Source: Pontederia crassipes
Taxonomy: Eukaryota > Streptophyta > Magnoliopsida > Commelinales > Pontederiaceae
Assembly (NCBI GenBank): GCA_030549335.1
Contig: CM060189.1
Location: forward strand, 48,020,917 to 48,084,916
Direction of reading: 5' to 3'
Length of the DNA: 64,000 nucleotides
Made by a program: the position numbers and the translations under genes. Shown one piece after another: positions 23,318 through 33,953 of this stretch; within the stretch, counting starts at the first letter, position 1, and each line of letters begins with the position of its first letter. The notes under the pieces were generated by a model. That model had not been told where the DNA came from, searched no databases, and was given only the letters and a program-made list of their open reading frames with translations.

Positions 23318-24986
23318 CACTACAAGAAAATCGCGATTTTCCGACGGATAATTTTTGACGGTTCTAAATCCGTCACAATTTGCGACGGATTTTTCGACGG
23401 TTCCATTTTCGACGGTTTTTTCGACGGTTATGACCGTCGGAAATGATTTATATTATTATTTAATTTTTCGACGATTAGGAACGTCGCAATTTCCGACGGA
23501 TATCCATCCGTCGCAATTTCCGACGACTTTTCCTACGGTTACGATCGTCGGAAATGAAAATATTAAATTATATATTTTTTATATTATTATTAAATTTTTT
23601 CGACGAATTTTCCGACGGTCACGACTGTCAGAAATAAAAAAAATTATGTAATTTATTATATTATTATTAATTTTTTTCGATGGATTTTTTGACGGTTACG
23701 ACCGTCAGATATGAAAAATTAAATTATGTATTTTTTTAAATTATTATTTAATTTTTTGACGATTAGGAACGTCGATATTTCCGACGGATATCCATCCGTC
23801 ACAAAATCCGCCGCAATTCCGAAGGTCGTAACCGTCGGTAAATGTATAATAATATCATATAAAGAGTATTTTATTAATATAACTAGCGACGGCCCAAACC
23901 GTCGCAATTATCAACGGTTTTGATCGTCGGTAACGATTACCGACGGTTTTGACCATCGGTAAAATAAAAAATAAACATTATATATAACTAAATATATTTT
24001 TAACGGTCAAAACCGTCGGTAATTATTTTAGATGGTCAAAACTGTCGGTAATTAAAATTTCATTATCCCGCTTTCTTTTCCATTTTTCCGCTTTCTTTCC
24101 ACTTTTTCCCTTTATATTCCTCCTCCTCCCTCTTCTCTCTCTCCGTCCTCCCTCCACTCCTCTCTCTCTCCCTCCTCTCCTCTCTCTCTCCCGGCCGCGA
24201 GCACCCTCTCCCGCGCCGGACGCCGGCGACCCTCCCGCACCGGCGACCCTCTCCCGCGTCGGCGTCTCTCTCTCTTTCTCTCTTCGGCCAGATCCGGCCG
24301 TGGCCGTTCGGATCCGGCCCCCAGCGGCCGATCGGCCGACTGGCGGCCGGATTCGGCCGCCAGGCTGCCGCATCCGACCTCCAGCGGCCGGATCCGGCCT
24401 CCAGGCAGCCGGATCATGCCTCCAGCGGCCGGATCGGCCGCATGGCGTTCGGATTCGGCCCCCAGCGGCCGGATCGACCGGCTTGTGGCCGGATTTGGCC
24501 GCGGGCGGAGCTGGCCGCGGCCCGATCCGGCCGCTAATTTTTTTATATTTAAATAATTATTTGCGACGGTTGCAATTGTCGAAAGATCGACGGTTGCGAT
24601 GCCCATCGAAAGTTTCGACAGTTGCGACCGTCGAAAAGTTGCGACGGTTCGAACCACCGGCCTTTTCCGACGGTTGCAACTGTCGGAAAATTTCTACGGT
24701 TCGAACCGTCGGGGACTGTTCCGGCGGTTGCAACCGTCGGGGACTGTTCCGGCGGTTGCAATCGTCAGAAAATTTTGACGGTTCGAACCGTCGGGGACTG
24801 TTCCGACGGTTAGAACCGTCGATATTTTCGACGAATTTTTTTCAACCGTCGCAAATCAGTTTGCGACGAACGTGTTTCCGACGGATCGATTCCGATTAAA
24901 AAACCGTCGGTAATTGCATTATTGACGATTTTCGGGCTGATTATCGACGGTCCGGACCGTCGGTAATCAGCGTTTTTTTAGTAGTG
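23318..24986. mobile_element. CACTA non-autonomous element 2, GACGGT family
   Basis: Starts CACTACAAGAAAATCGCG at 23318 and ends TTTTTTTAGTAGTG at 24986, flanked on both sides by TTT as target duplication. Subterminal zones consist of inverted GACGGTT...AACCGTC pairs, many forming near-perfect palindromes (for example CGACGGTTGCGACCGTCG-type). The centre has a CT-rich strip and a very GC-rich block. It shares ends, centre and order with the element at 33954-36564 but in reverse orientation, and lacks that element's transposase-type gene, so it looks like a deletion derivative. Confidence 0.9.
24180..24535. repeat. GC-rich CGGCCGGATC repeat block
   Basis: Imperfect tandem units of about 25-35 bp built on GGCCGGATCCGGCC within an otherwise AT-rich element. 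The openings at 24023-24657 and 24300-24899 are due to this composition. A related block (GGCCAGATCCGGCCGAC) sits in the other family member at 34350-34615. Confidence 0.75.
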
Positions 24987-26590
24987 TTTAATATTAATTC
25001 TATTATTATTACACTTGATTCCAGAATCATTTGTAACATGTGCCCACATTATTTTAATATCTTCCAACGCACCTTAGTCAACTCAATATTATATGTAATG
25101 TTTTAAAATGGGTCCGATGATTTGATCGGTTCAATTAGGTTCAACTTAACTAATCCATTATTTACTAAAGTAATATTATCTTTTACTTCTAAAAACACTA
25201 TTAATTATAGTAAAAAAAGATAAAAAAAGTAATGAAATTCATGCATATTAATCATCATTTAAAATAATAACATTAATAAAAATATTTTTATATTTCAATG
25301 TTAGAACAAAGTTTTATGACCTAATTAATTATATTTTGATGATACAAATTTTAATTAATTATTGTTATATTTAAAGTGTTGACAAAGTTTAAATAGGAAT
25401 AAGTTATTTTATGCAATGAACTTGAAGTTAATATTTATGCTTCATTCATATTTGGACTAATATATGATATATAAAATTTATAGATAATCTTGTTAGCTTT
25501 CTAATAAATAAAAAATCACCTCATTCTGTAACCATGCAAAAAGTTAATGTACATAATAGTGCAGGGTGGCCGACCATTAATCGGTCGACCAATGAGCATG
25601 AAAAATTGACTTCCTAGTCGCTATTGAAGGACATGTCAATAGGTTGAAGCCAACAATCAACCAATTATTGTAGGATTAACACTGGCGGGTCAATCGAAGG
25701 ACTGGTCATTCGGTTAGTGAAAAAGGTTGGCCATCCAACGGTTATATTTTTCATATGGTAAGAAAGAACAATCGATCGATGGATAAAGTTGACGATTGAT
25801 TTGCGGGTAGAATGCATAGTAACAAACAAATTTCAGCCCTAAAAGTTGGAAAATGTGTCCCAACAACCAAATGAATTTTAGAATCCTATAAACGAGGTCC
25901 GGTGAAAAAAAAGTGGACTTAATTCTTAGAAAACTAAAGGACAACAATAATGAGCCGCAAGTTGAAAATCTTTTAAATATTTCCTTACTCTTGTGTGAGG
26001 TTTCAAATTATAAAATAGAGATTTATGAAGTGTTCTTGTGATATTATAATAATTTTTTTAACTACTAAGTGAAATTAGTTTATTTTATTGAAAAGTCTTC
26101 GAATAGAAGAGATGTGCTTTACTCCTATAAGTGAAGAAAAGGCGTGATGTATAAAAAGATTTTTCCTTGTCCTATTTACAACTAAGGAAAAGTGTTAGCA
26201 GAATTTTCAATGATCTCGAGGTCGAAAAGTCAGAACAAGGATGTAGGCAAATGTTTGGTTGAACCTCGTCAATTTCGCTTTGTGTTTGGTATCTCTATCT
26301 CTCCCTTTCTTTTCTACTTTATTATGCATGTAATTAATTTAATTGCTATTGTAATGTTTGAAAATTTACCGAATTAATTTTAAACTTTCTCAAAGATTTT
26401 CGTAAAATAGGTCATTGTGATTGCCTTTTTGATTAAACATCAAATATAAAACATTTTTAGTAATTCTAGTTTTATCGTTTGTGAATATTTCTCTCTTTCA
26501 TTTAAATATTTCTTTACTTTTATTTTCTCACGTGATTATTTTCAAAACTCAAATTTATTTAACTCGTTACTAAGTTTTCTGTCCATCCTC
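24987..26590. other. Intergenic, with segmental-duplication block at its left
   Basis: 24990-25150 is homologous to 2870-3020 (see that entry). 25560-25790 contains paired GGTCGACC/ATCGATCG-type words of unknown origin. No gene, RNA or transposon end identified in the rest. Confidence 0.45.
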
Positions 26591-26599
26591 TAAATATAC

Positions 26600-26605
26600 T
26601 TTATT
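26600..26605 (-). terminator. Candidate polyadenylation signal of neprosin-like copy B
   Basis: AATAAA on the minus strand about 65 bases after the stop codon at 26671-26673. A weaker AATAAG lies closer, near 26626. Position and sequence fit a plant near-upstream element; cleavage site unknown. Confidence 0.4.
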
Positions 26606-26670
26606 ACTTACTTTTTTCTCTCCTTGCTTATTCATCCTCTATATACCTTTCGCCACAGAGAGAGCACATA

Positions 26671-28717
26671 TTATGTGCATCCGTCAGCTCCGAGGCCGCT
26701 ACCTCCGTAGTGCATATTGGAGCCGCCAAACCACTTGGCGTCGTAACAGTTGGGACTATCGAAGAAGTCAAGAGTTCCGGAATCCGATGGGGGCACGAAA
26801 GCCCCGGAGCTGTTCATGACCGTGATGTTCGAGATGTAGGCCACCTTCTCGAAGTCCCTCGTCTCCTCGAACGGGAAATCGCCGCTGCCCATGTCCGTCG
26901 TCGTGTGCTGCCCGCCGTTTTCCATGTTCAGGACGCTGCCCATCCACCTGATCCATGTCGCCTGGAGCAATTGCTTGTTCACGAATATGTCTATTGGCCA
27001 GTAGCCTACCTGTTCCCCGTCCACCTCCAGCCACCACGCGTTCATCTTATCATCCTGCTTAGCATATATGCATATATATCAATATATCTCTACCTACGAT
27101 TCAAAACTTTTACGTATCTATCTCTATATATATAACAGATCGATCAATAGACCTTCCAGATCTTTATCTTGATTTCGTACTGCTGGCCGCCGTAAACTGA
27201 GACAGGGTCGATCACACTGCCAAACGAAACCTTTGTGCTCTTACTCACGAAGCCTGGGCAGAGAAGGTCATAACAGCCGGTCTTGCCATCTCCGTCGGCC
27301 TGTCCATATATATATATATATACACATTTAGAAACAATTACATCTGATATATATGTATATATATATAGATAGATGGATAGATAATATGTGTGTGTGGCAG
27401 TGTCAGAGTGTCTTACAGTCCAGTATGCGTATAGATGAGTCTTATTATCTCCGTACAACCCTTGATTCACCTGTTTCATCAAAAGGGTAATACGAATGGA
27501 CACGATAAAAAAGAAAATGTTATTTTCCCAAACATAGGATTAATGGAAAACGAGTGTCGAGCGTATCTATATATATAGTACTACAGTTCCCACCATCCAT
27601 CCAGCTTCGATGAAGCTGGTCTTGGTGTCGTCTGAGATTTGGATCTGGGCGCGACTCCACTCCTTATCTTCTACGTAGACCGCCCATGTGTTTAACGAGC
27701 CAAAGGCTCCAAAATTGTCCACACTATTTGTTCCGAGTCCTGCCCTCTGCATGATTGATAAAGAAGAGATTAACTTGGAAACTCAATTAGATTCATGCCT
27801 ATAATTAAACAATAAAAAGTTTACATGAATTTCAAAAAAAAAGAATTATGTGCGATATACAAATAGTCACTGAGTAGGCATACTATGTGCACATCCGTAC
27901 CATGCAAATATTCACGTCGTCGAACTTTATGATATAATAAGATAGAATTATTATTTTAAGTAGCAAAACGTTCTCACTTGAATCATTTTAGAAGTGGGGC
28001 CGACAACGAGTCGTCCATATTCTTCCAAAGACTTCACACGAATAAGATTCCTTTTTTGAACTCTTCGTATCGGAATCGTGCCTTCCGGGCACTCTTCACG
28101 GTTTTGGAAATTTGGTTGAAATATGGGACTCCGATGAGAAGAACTGCCAGTGTCGTGCTCCTTTGGCATGAAACTTGGCGACATCTACATATATCATTTG
28201 CATCGATCATATATATGAATTAGTTTCTAACATAAGAACCCTAACATCATAATTTATGAAGAACTCAAATTCAAAGACAGTTTAAGCTAATTTGTGATGC
28301 TACAACTTATTGCATCTGTTAGCACTTAGAAAAGCATAACAATGTGTACAAACTTTGAGTTTATGATCCTTCAAAAGAGGATGATCGAAAGCAGGTTGCT
28401 TGTAGATATCAACACAATCGATTATATTTCCATCTTCTACCTGTAAAAAAAGGGGGTACCCCAGAATGATTAATCAAGGGCTTTCTCCAAATCCACTTTG
28501 ACATGAAGTTTGCAGACAAAAAAGAAATTACCATGATCGATTTAACCGCGGGCTTGTTAATACGTTTAACATAAGCTTCAATCTCATCATCTGTCGGTTG
28601 AGAATGAACCTGCACCGTGATTATGCCCATAGAAACCACAAGAATTGCAGTAGAAGCAATCATCAAAGTCATAGCACCTCCTCCCGATCTTCTTCTAAGT
28701 GAACCCATTCTGAACAT
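26671..28717 (-). CDS. Neprosin-like secreted protein (DUF4409 + DUF239), copy B, intact
   Basis: Seven exons, join(26671-27054, 27153-27299, 27417-27470, 27594-27746, 27978-28184, 28354-28440, 28532-28717) on the minus strand, GT-AG introns, all phase 0, 405 aa, TAA stop. Residues 14-39 form a signal peptide or anchor (MTLMIASTAILVVSMGIITV). About 40-125 is the neprosin activation-peptide region (DGNIIDCVDIYKQPAFDHPL is typical). About 165-400 is the neprosin domain (FIEAGWM, LYGDNKTHLYAYWT, GCYDLLCPGF, GYWPIDIF, GGQHTTTDMGSG). Family members are glutamic peptidases with two catalytic Glu. The first fits Glu207 in IEAGW. The second, in WGGE, aligns with Ser318 in WMGS, so peptidase activity is doubtful. 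Copies A and C are broken, so this is the only intact copy in the window. A second start, Met4, is possible. Confidence 0.9.
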
Positions 28718-28834
28718 GAGAAAATAAAGAAATAAATATGAATTCTGATGTTCTTCTGTGTTCCACGGTTTGTGCGAGTACCTGAGAATTTGTTAGGTAT
28801 CTATTATGCATATTTGAGCTTGGAATATAAGGAT

Positions 28835-28846
28835 GCATATATAGAA
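28835..28846 (-). promoter_or_regulatory. Candidate TATA box of neprosin-like copy B
   Basis: TTCTATATATGC on the minus strand about 120 bases before the start codon at 28717. The homologous position upstream of pseudogene A (about 15510) reads TTCTGTATCC, so the element is lost there. Confidence 0.45.
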
Positions 28847-28849
28847 TAA

Positions 28850-29449
28850 CAATAATTGCTACGGTATTAATTATTTTATTTAATTTGCTGATTTATTTTA
28901 TTTTATTTTATTGATTAGTAGATCTCGACTGGGTTCAGTGAACATGTAGGTGGGGATCGTGTGATCTTCAATATATGATTTACACCTTTTATGGTACGTA
29001 CACAGGTGTTCACAACCTAAGAAATTACTGATTCAGCATTGGGTGGATGGCTTAGCTGGCATTGAAACCCCCAGTTAATACTGTTTGATTAGGAAAACAT
29101 TAGTGGCTTATTTTTTTTTATTCGCCAATTAATTACTCCAGTATCAATAAGATTGACTAGATTTTTCTAAAACTTTTACAAAAAAAAAAACTTAAAAGTA
29201 ATATGGACAGATTTTAACTATGGAATATGGAAGCTCTAAAATCTATAGAAAAATGTTTTACGGTGAAAAAGAAAGTTATGGAAATGAATAAGAAAGTTAT
29301 CAAGTTTTTAACATCATTGCCAGAGAATATTTTATTAATTAATTTTTAATATTTATAAGTCACTAGGAGATGTAAACAAATTTTCTAAAAATAAGTTTTA
29401 CTCAAAGGTTGTTTGAAATTTCCTAGGGATCCTGATTCTAATATGTTGT
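28850..29449. other. Upstream region of copy B, no gene
   Basis: 28850-29110 aligns in patches with 15530-15800 (GTACACAGGTGTTCACA, GATTAGGAAAACA), the matching part of copy A's upstream DNA. The rest is AT-rich without features. Confidence 0.5.
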
Positions 29450-30949
29450 CCTGAGTCTTCAATTAGGTAAAGATGAAAAAAGAGATAAGAACTAAATATT
29501 TTTTACTTTACGGTGATTTTGACTTGTTCCAAAAATAATATCATCTCCCAAAAGGTGATTGAGATTTTTCATGGGCTTAGTAATGATGTCATCATGTACT
29601 CACGATTAAGCAAAGATGATGTAAATGTCTTTCGCCTTATAGTGATTGAGATTTCTAAAAAATAATATCATCACCTAAATAGTGTTTGAGATTTCTCAAT
29701 ATAAAGATAAAAATGTCATAAGGTTAATGCAAGTGAGGTCATAAGGCACCCCAATAATATCATATGCTAATGAATGAAAGCAAGATGAATGAATGTCCAA
29801 AGGGTTATTAAGTATTCCAAATAAATATAAGGTAAAGAATGAAAGATGTTAAGCAACAAGTAAGGATTAAAGGGTTAGAAAGCAACTCTTATGATTCACA
29901 CTACAACGAAAATAAAATGATATATTATGTCAGGTATGTTTTTTAATGAACTGAATGCATACTAATATTTTATGATACTTGCAGATGATGGTTCTAAAGC
30001 TAAACATTTATATTGTATATTAAGATATTTATAATATAATAAAAATTATGTCAAGAATGAATGATGAGCATAATGTATTGTCATGTTCATGTTATAGTTC
30101 ATGTTTTATAAGTTTATGTTATTATGATAATGATAAATGATGTATCACATGCACAAATGTGATACATTATCATGACATGATCTTTACATACTCTAACTTG
30201 AAAATACTGCATTAAGAATTTATGCAGATAATTAAGATTAAGTGATGGATGACAGCTCAAGCTCATGATGAAATGTTGCACATACTTAGGATTAAATAAA
30301 TGCTATGGTTCTATCTTATTATTGAGGCTAATGATGCAATGTAGGATTTAGAGATTTAATGTCTTATGAAGTATTACTTATAATATGATTATGAAAGACT
30401 TTTTATACATTATGACTTTTTCTAAATTTTTAAGTCTTCGATTATTAAATGATGTTTGACGAGCGGGCTAACGACGCGTAATTGCCCTAAAGGATCAAAA
30501 CTTTTTGGGGGTATTTGGTATGGGGTTAAAATGAGAACAAGATGCTTGTTCTTTGCTTTTCATCCAAACACCATTTGAAAAATTGTGTGGGGTCCATTCA
30601 TTATCATTGCAAGAACAAGAAAAAGTAAAAACATTTTTGTTCTTGCTTCCTCCTAGAACAGGCATGTTCTCATCTAAAGAACATCTTAAGAACAAAATTA
30701 TTTGTTCTAGGATCCAATGACCCCATACTAAACACCCCCTTAAGGTGGATTTTCGAACGTTACAGTTGGTATGAAAGCATAGTTAGGGCCTAAGTAATGT
30801 AATCTTAAGAAGTATAAAGACTTTTATGCATTATGATTTTTTCTAAATTTTTAAGTCTTTGATTATTAAATGATGTATGATGAGAGGGCTAACGACGCGT
30901 AATTGCCCTAAAGGATCAAAACTTTTAAGGTGGATTTTCGAACGTTACA
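29450..30949 (+). mobile_element. Ty3/gypsy family 2, LTR copy 1 (left-truncated)
   Basis: Homologous over most of its length to 32540-33620 (shared GGTAAAGAATGAAAGATGTT, GTTTATGTTATTATGATAATG, GCTAACGACGCG). It ends CGAACGTTACA at 30949, followed by TTGGTATGAAAGCATAG, a worn tRNA-Met-type primer site (compare TGGTATCAGAGC), so the element reads on the plus strand. The last part is duplicated: 30395-30812 (holding a 233-bp MITE) and 30813-31001 carry the same LTR end and primer site. The left LTR end is missing. Confidence 0.65.
30507..30739. mobile_element. PIF/Harbinger-type MITE, 233 bp
   Basis: Terminal inverted repeats GGGGGTATTTGGTATGGGG and GGGGGTGTTTAGTATGGGG (17 of 19 identical). 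The second copy of the host repeat at about 30920 gives the empty site ACTTTTAAGG. The insertion is flanked by TTT on the left and TTA on the right, which fits a TTA target duplication with one later change. TIR sequence and 3-bp TTA target suit the Tourist/PIF-Harbinger group. Confidence 0.8.
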
Positions 30950-31129
30950 ATTGGTATGAAAGCATAGTTAGGGCCTAAGTAATGTAATGTTAAGAAGTAT
31001 AAGTTGATGCACAACCGTCATAAGAAACCATCAAAAGTTAAGAGTATTTAATGTTTAAGTTGTGTTATATGTGTTTATAGTTGACCAACTACTGGGTGAT
31101 TAATTATTATTATGTTAAGGATGGAATAA

Positions 31130-31700
31130 GGAACCGATCGAAAGCATGACCCGAATGGGTTGTGCTATGAAAAGAAATGCAAACTCGAGCCACTCTCATT
31201 GCTCGAGTTCAAGAATTGAAAGATTTATGAAGTTGAATCCCCCAACCTTCAATAGGAGTAGAGATCCAAATAAGCCAGAGGTATGGCTGGACGTGATCAT
31301 TGAAAAGCTCAGATCAATAGACTATTGAGACAGACACAAGATCAACCTGACTATACATCAGTTGGTTGATAAAGTCGTCACTAATGAGCAAAATTCATTT
31401 CAAAGATGGAAATGAGATCACTTGGAGGACTTGAAGAAAGTCTTTAGGAATCACTACCTCCCTCCATACATTAAGGAGAAGAAACAAACTGAGTTCATGA
31501 ATTTGCAACAAAAAACATAACAGTGGAGGAATACCTCAATAAGTTTCTGAAACTTGAAAGGTATAGTCCTCTGAAAGAGGATGAGAGAATAAGAATTAAT
31601 CACTTCATCAAGGGACTGAACCTCTCTCCCCTCTCAATGAATTTCTTGTTTGGATTGACAGATCTAAGGATATCCTAATTCTTAGTAGTAATTGTGATTG
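31130..31700 (+). pseudogene. Ty3/gypsy family 2 gag remnant
   Basis: Plus-strand text between stops reads MKLNPPTFNRSRDPNKPEVW, then FQRWK, LKKVFRNHYLPPYIKEKKQ and EFMNLQQ, the usual Retrotrans_gag signature, starting about 200 bases after the worn primer site. At least five stops or shifts within about 550 bp. The zinc knuckle is not here but may be represented at 36570. Confidence 0.7.
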
Positions 31701-33629
31701 AGGGTGAATTGATTATGTGCTTAGATCTACAAGTTTTATTCTTAGGTCTATATGTTTAAATGGTCATACTTTAAATTATGAATGTATGTTTTAGGGAAGA
31801 ACCCTAATTCATCTTTATGTTATGATTTTTAAGATATTATTCATCTTATATGTCTATTAGATGTACATGAATGTCTTTTTAAGATTGTTAGAGATGATAT
31901 GCATGATTTCCTAAGTTCTTCCCCTCAAAGATCTGAAATTTTGGATGGAAGATTTGTCTTTCAAGACTTGGCACAACCATGCTAGGTCCCGGAACGGATG
32001 TGACAAAAAAGGCTGAAGAAAGGTCTCTCAGTCACAATCGTGACAAACCTGTCACAACCATGAATGAGTAAAGTTGTCTAGGTCACGATCGTTAGCGATG
32101 AAAAGGAACAAAGGGTAAAGATGGGTACTATAATGCTTGTGGCGATACTATCACAGTCGTTACATTTGCCAGGGTTGTTCACCGTGATCAACCAAGACAC
32201 AACCATCAACCAAGGCACAGCCATGAGCGAGATGCTGAAGGGTGTGAGACACTATAACGACCGTGAATTCTAAGGATCATGATCGTGACCAAGCATTAAT
32301 GGCATGGTTGTGACCAATGTGTCACGATCATGACCAACACAGATTAACAAATGATGTTTTAAATCTATTTTCTAATGTATATAAGATATGTATGTATGTG
32401 TAATGATTATATATGACACATAGATACACGTAATGCACGCTCAGTCGTAATTAGACTAACAAATGAAATATTGAAGTGAATGTTTGATCTATTGATGACC
32501 CCAATAAAATATGAAATTGAAGGAAATGCCTAAAGACTCATTGATGTTAAGTAAATGTCTTTCATCTTATGGTGATTGAAAAATTTTCAAGAAACAATAC
32601 CATCACACAAAAGTTCTCAAGGACCCTATGACCTAGTTAACCAATGTAATGATGTCATCTGTATTGACGATTAAGTAAAGATGAAGCATGTTATGTGATG
32701 AACTTAATGAAAGTAAGCATTGAATGTAAAGATGAGAAATAAATGTGATTTTTGAGAAATAATGTCATCACTTAAATGGTGTTTGAGATTTTCCAATGTA
32801 AAGATGAGAATTTTCATATGATAAGGTTAATTCAAGTGAGCTCATAAGGTACCTCAGTAATATCATATGATAATGAATGAATGTCCAACAAGTTATAAAG
32901 TAATTTTGAAAAAAATTTTAGGTAAAGAATGAAAGATGTTATGCAACAACTAAGGATTAAGGAGTTATAAAGAAACTCGTATAATGCACACGACAATAAA
33001 ATGGAATGCAATGATATACGTCTATTTACGAATGAAATGAATGCATATTATTAATGTATGATATTGCAAATTATAGTTCTAAAACTAAGTAGGTATATTA
33101 AGATATTTATAATTCAATGAAATATAATGTCAAGAATGAGTGATGAGCTTGATGTAGTATCATGTAAGGTTCATGATATAGTTCATGGCATGCATGTTTA
33201 TAAGTTTATGTTATTATGATAATGATAAATGATACATTGCATGTAGAAGCATGTGATAAGTTATCATAACATACATGACCTTTACATACTCTAATTGGAA
33301 AGTCATGCACTTTGAATCCATACAGATAACCAAGATTAAGTTAGGGATGATAACTCAAGCTCATTACTAAGTGTTGTACATGCTTAGGGTTAAATAAATG
33401 ATGTGGTTCCTGTTGAACATCTATACTAATGATGTAAACAGTGTTTTAGGCATTTAATGTCTTATGAAGTATTAGTTATGTTATGATTATGAAAAAGATT
33501 TTATTTATTATAATTTATCTAAATTATCAAGTCTTCTACTGATAAATGATGTATCCGTTATTAAATGATGTATGACGAATGAGCTAACGACGCGAAATTG
33601 CTTTAAGGATCAAAATTTAGAGATTGAAT
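31701..33629 (+). mobile_element. Ty3/gypsy family 2, LTR copy 2
   Basis: 32540-33620 repeats 29510-30480 with many substitutions. Its left part carries a cluster of CACRATCGTGAC-like palindromic words (32025-32335), also found at 1350-1525 and 38400-38700. It breaks off after GCTAACGACGCGAAATTGC at about 33600, before the primer-site end. No protein-coding content. Confidence 0.55.
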
Positions 33630-33953
33630 TTTGGATCCATACATTTAATTTACTATAAATAATTTTGAATTACTTTTATCTTTGTAAATAATTGACAGGT
33701 AAAGGCTATGAGTTATTTTCATATCAACAAATTTGTTGGCCTTGGACCATGAATAGACTATTTTGAAATTTAATTGGAGCCACAAATTATTTTTGAAATT
33801 TATATAAAAAGATGCTAACCGGTAATGAACATGAATTGCAGTCACAACCTCATAGGCAAGCCCTAGCCTCACAGCCTCCACGACAGCCACTGGCACCCCA
33901 ATAGTATGGCATACCGAATTGCTCCTATTGCAATAGGCCACACAGAGGAGATT
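33630..33953 (-). other. Unrecognised segment with one exon-like stretch
   Basis: The minus strand at 33820-33924 is bounded by a good acceptor (TTGCAATAG) and a donor (GTTAGC) and reads in one frame VCHTIGVPVAVVEAVRLGLA followed by YEVVTAIHVHYR, which looks like real protein rather than chance. I do not recognise the family. It abuts the left end of a CACTA element, so it could be a captured or stranded host exon. Evidence is weak. Confidence 0.3.

Noticed and set aside
24023..24899. Arg/Gly/Pro-rich open frames of 116-199 codons on both strands
   Set aside because: Caused by GC-rich GGCCGGATC repeats and GACGGT palindromes; no start context, domain or splice pattern.
26671..27054. Glu288 in WWLEVDG as the second catalytic residue
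   Set aside because: The WWLxxG position is commonly Gln or Met in the family and lies only 81 residues from Glu207; the WGGE position, about 110 residues away, fits better and is Ser here.
26710..27135. 141-codon plus-strand frame
   Set aside because: Antisense shadow of exon 7 of the intact neprosin-like gene.
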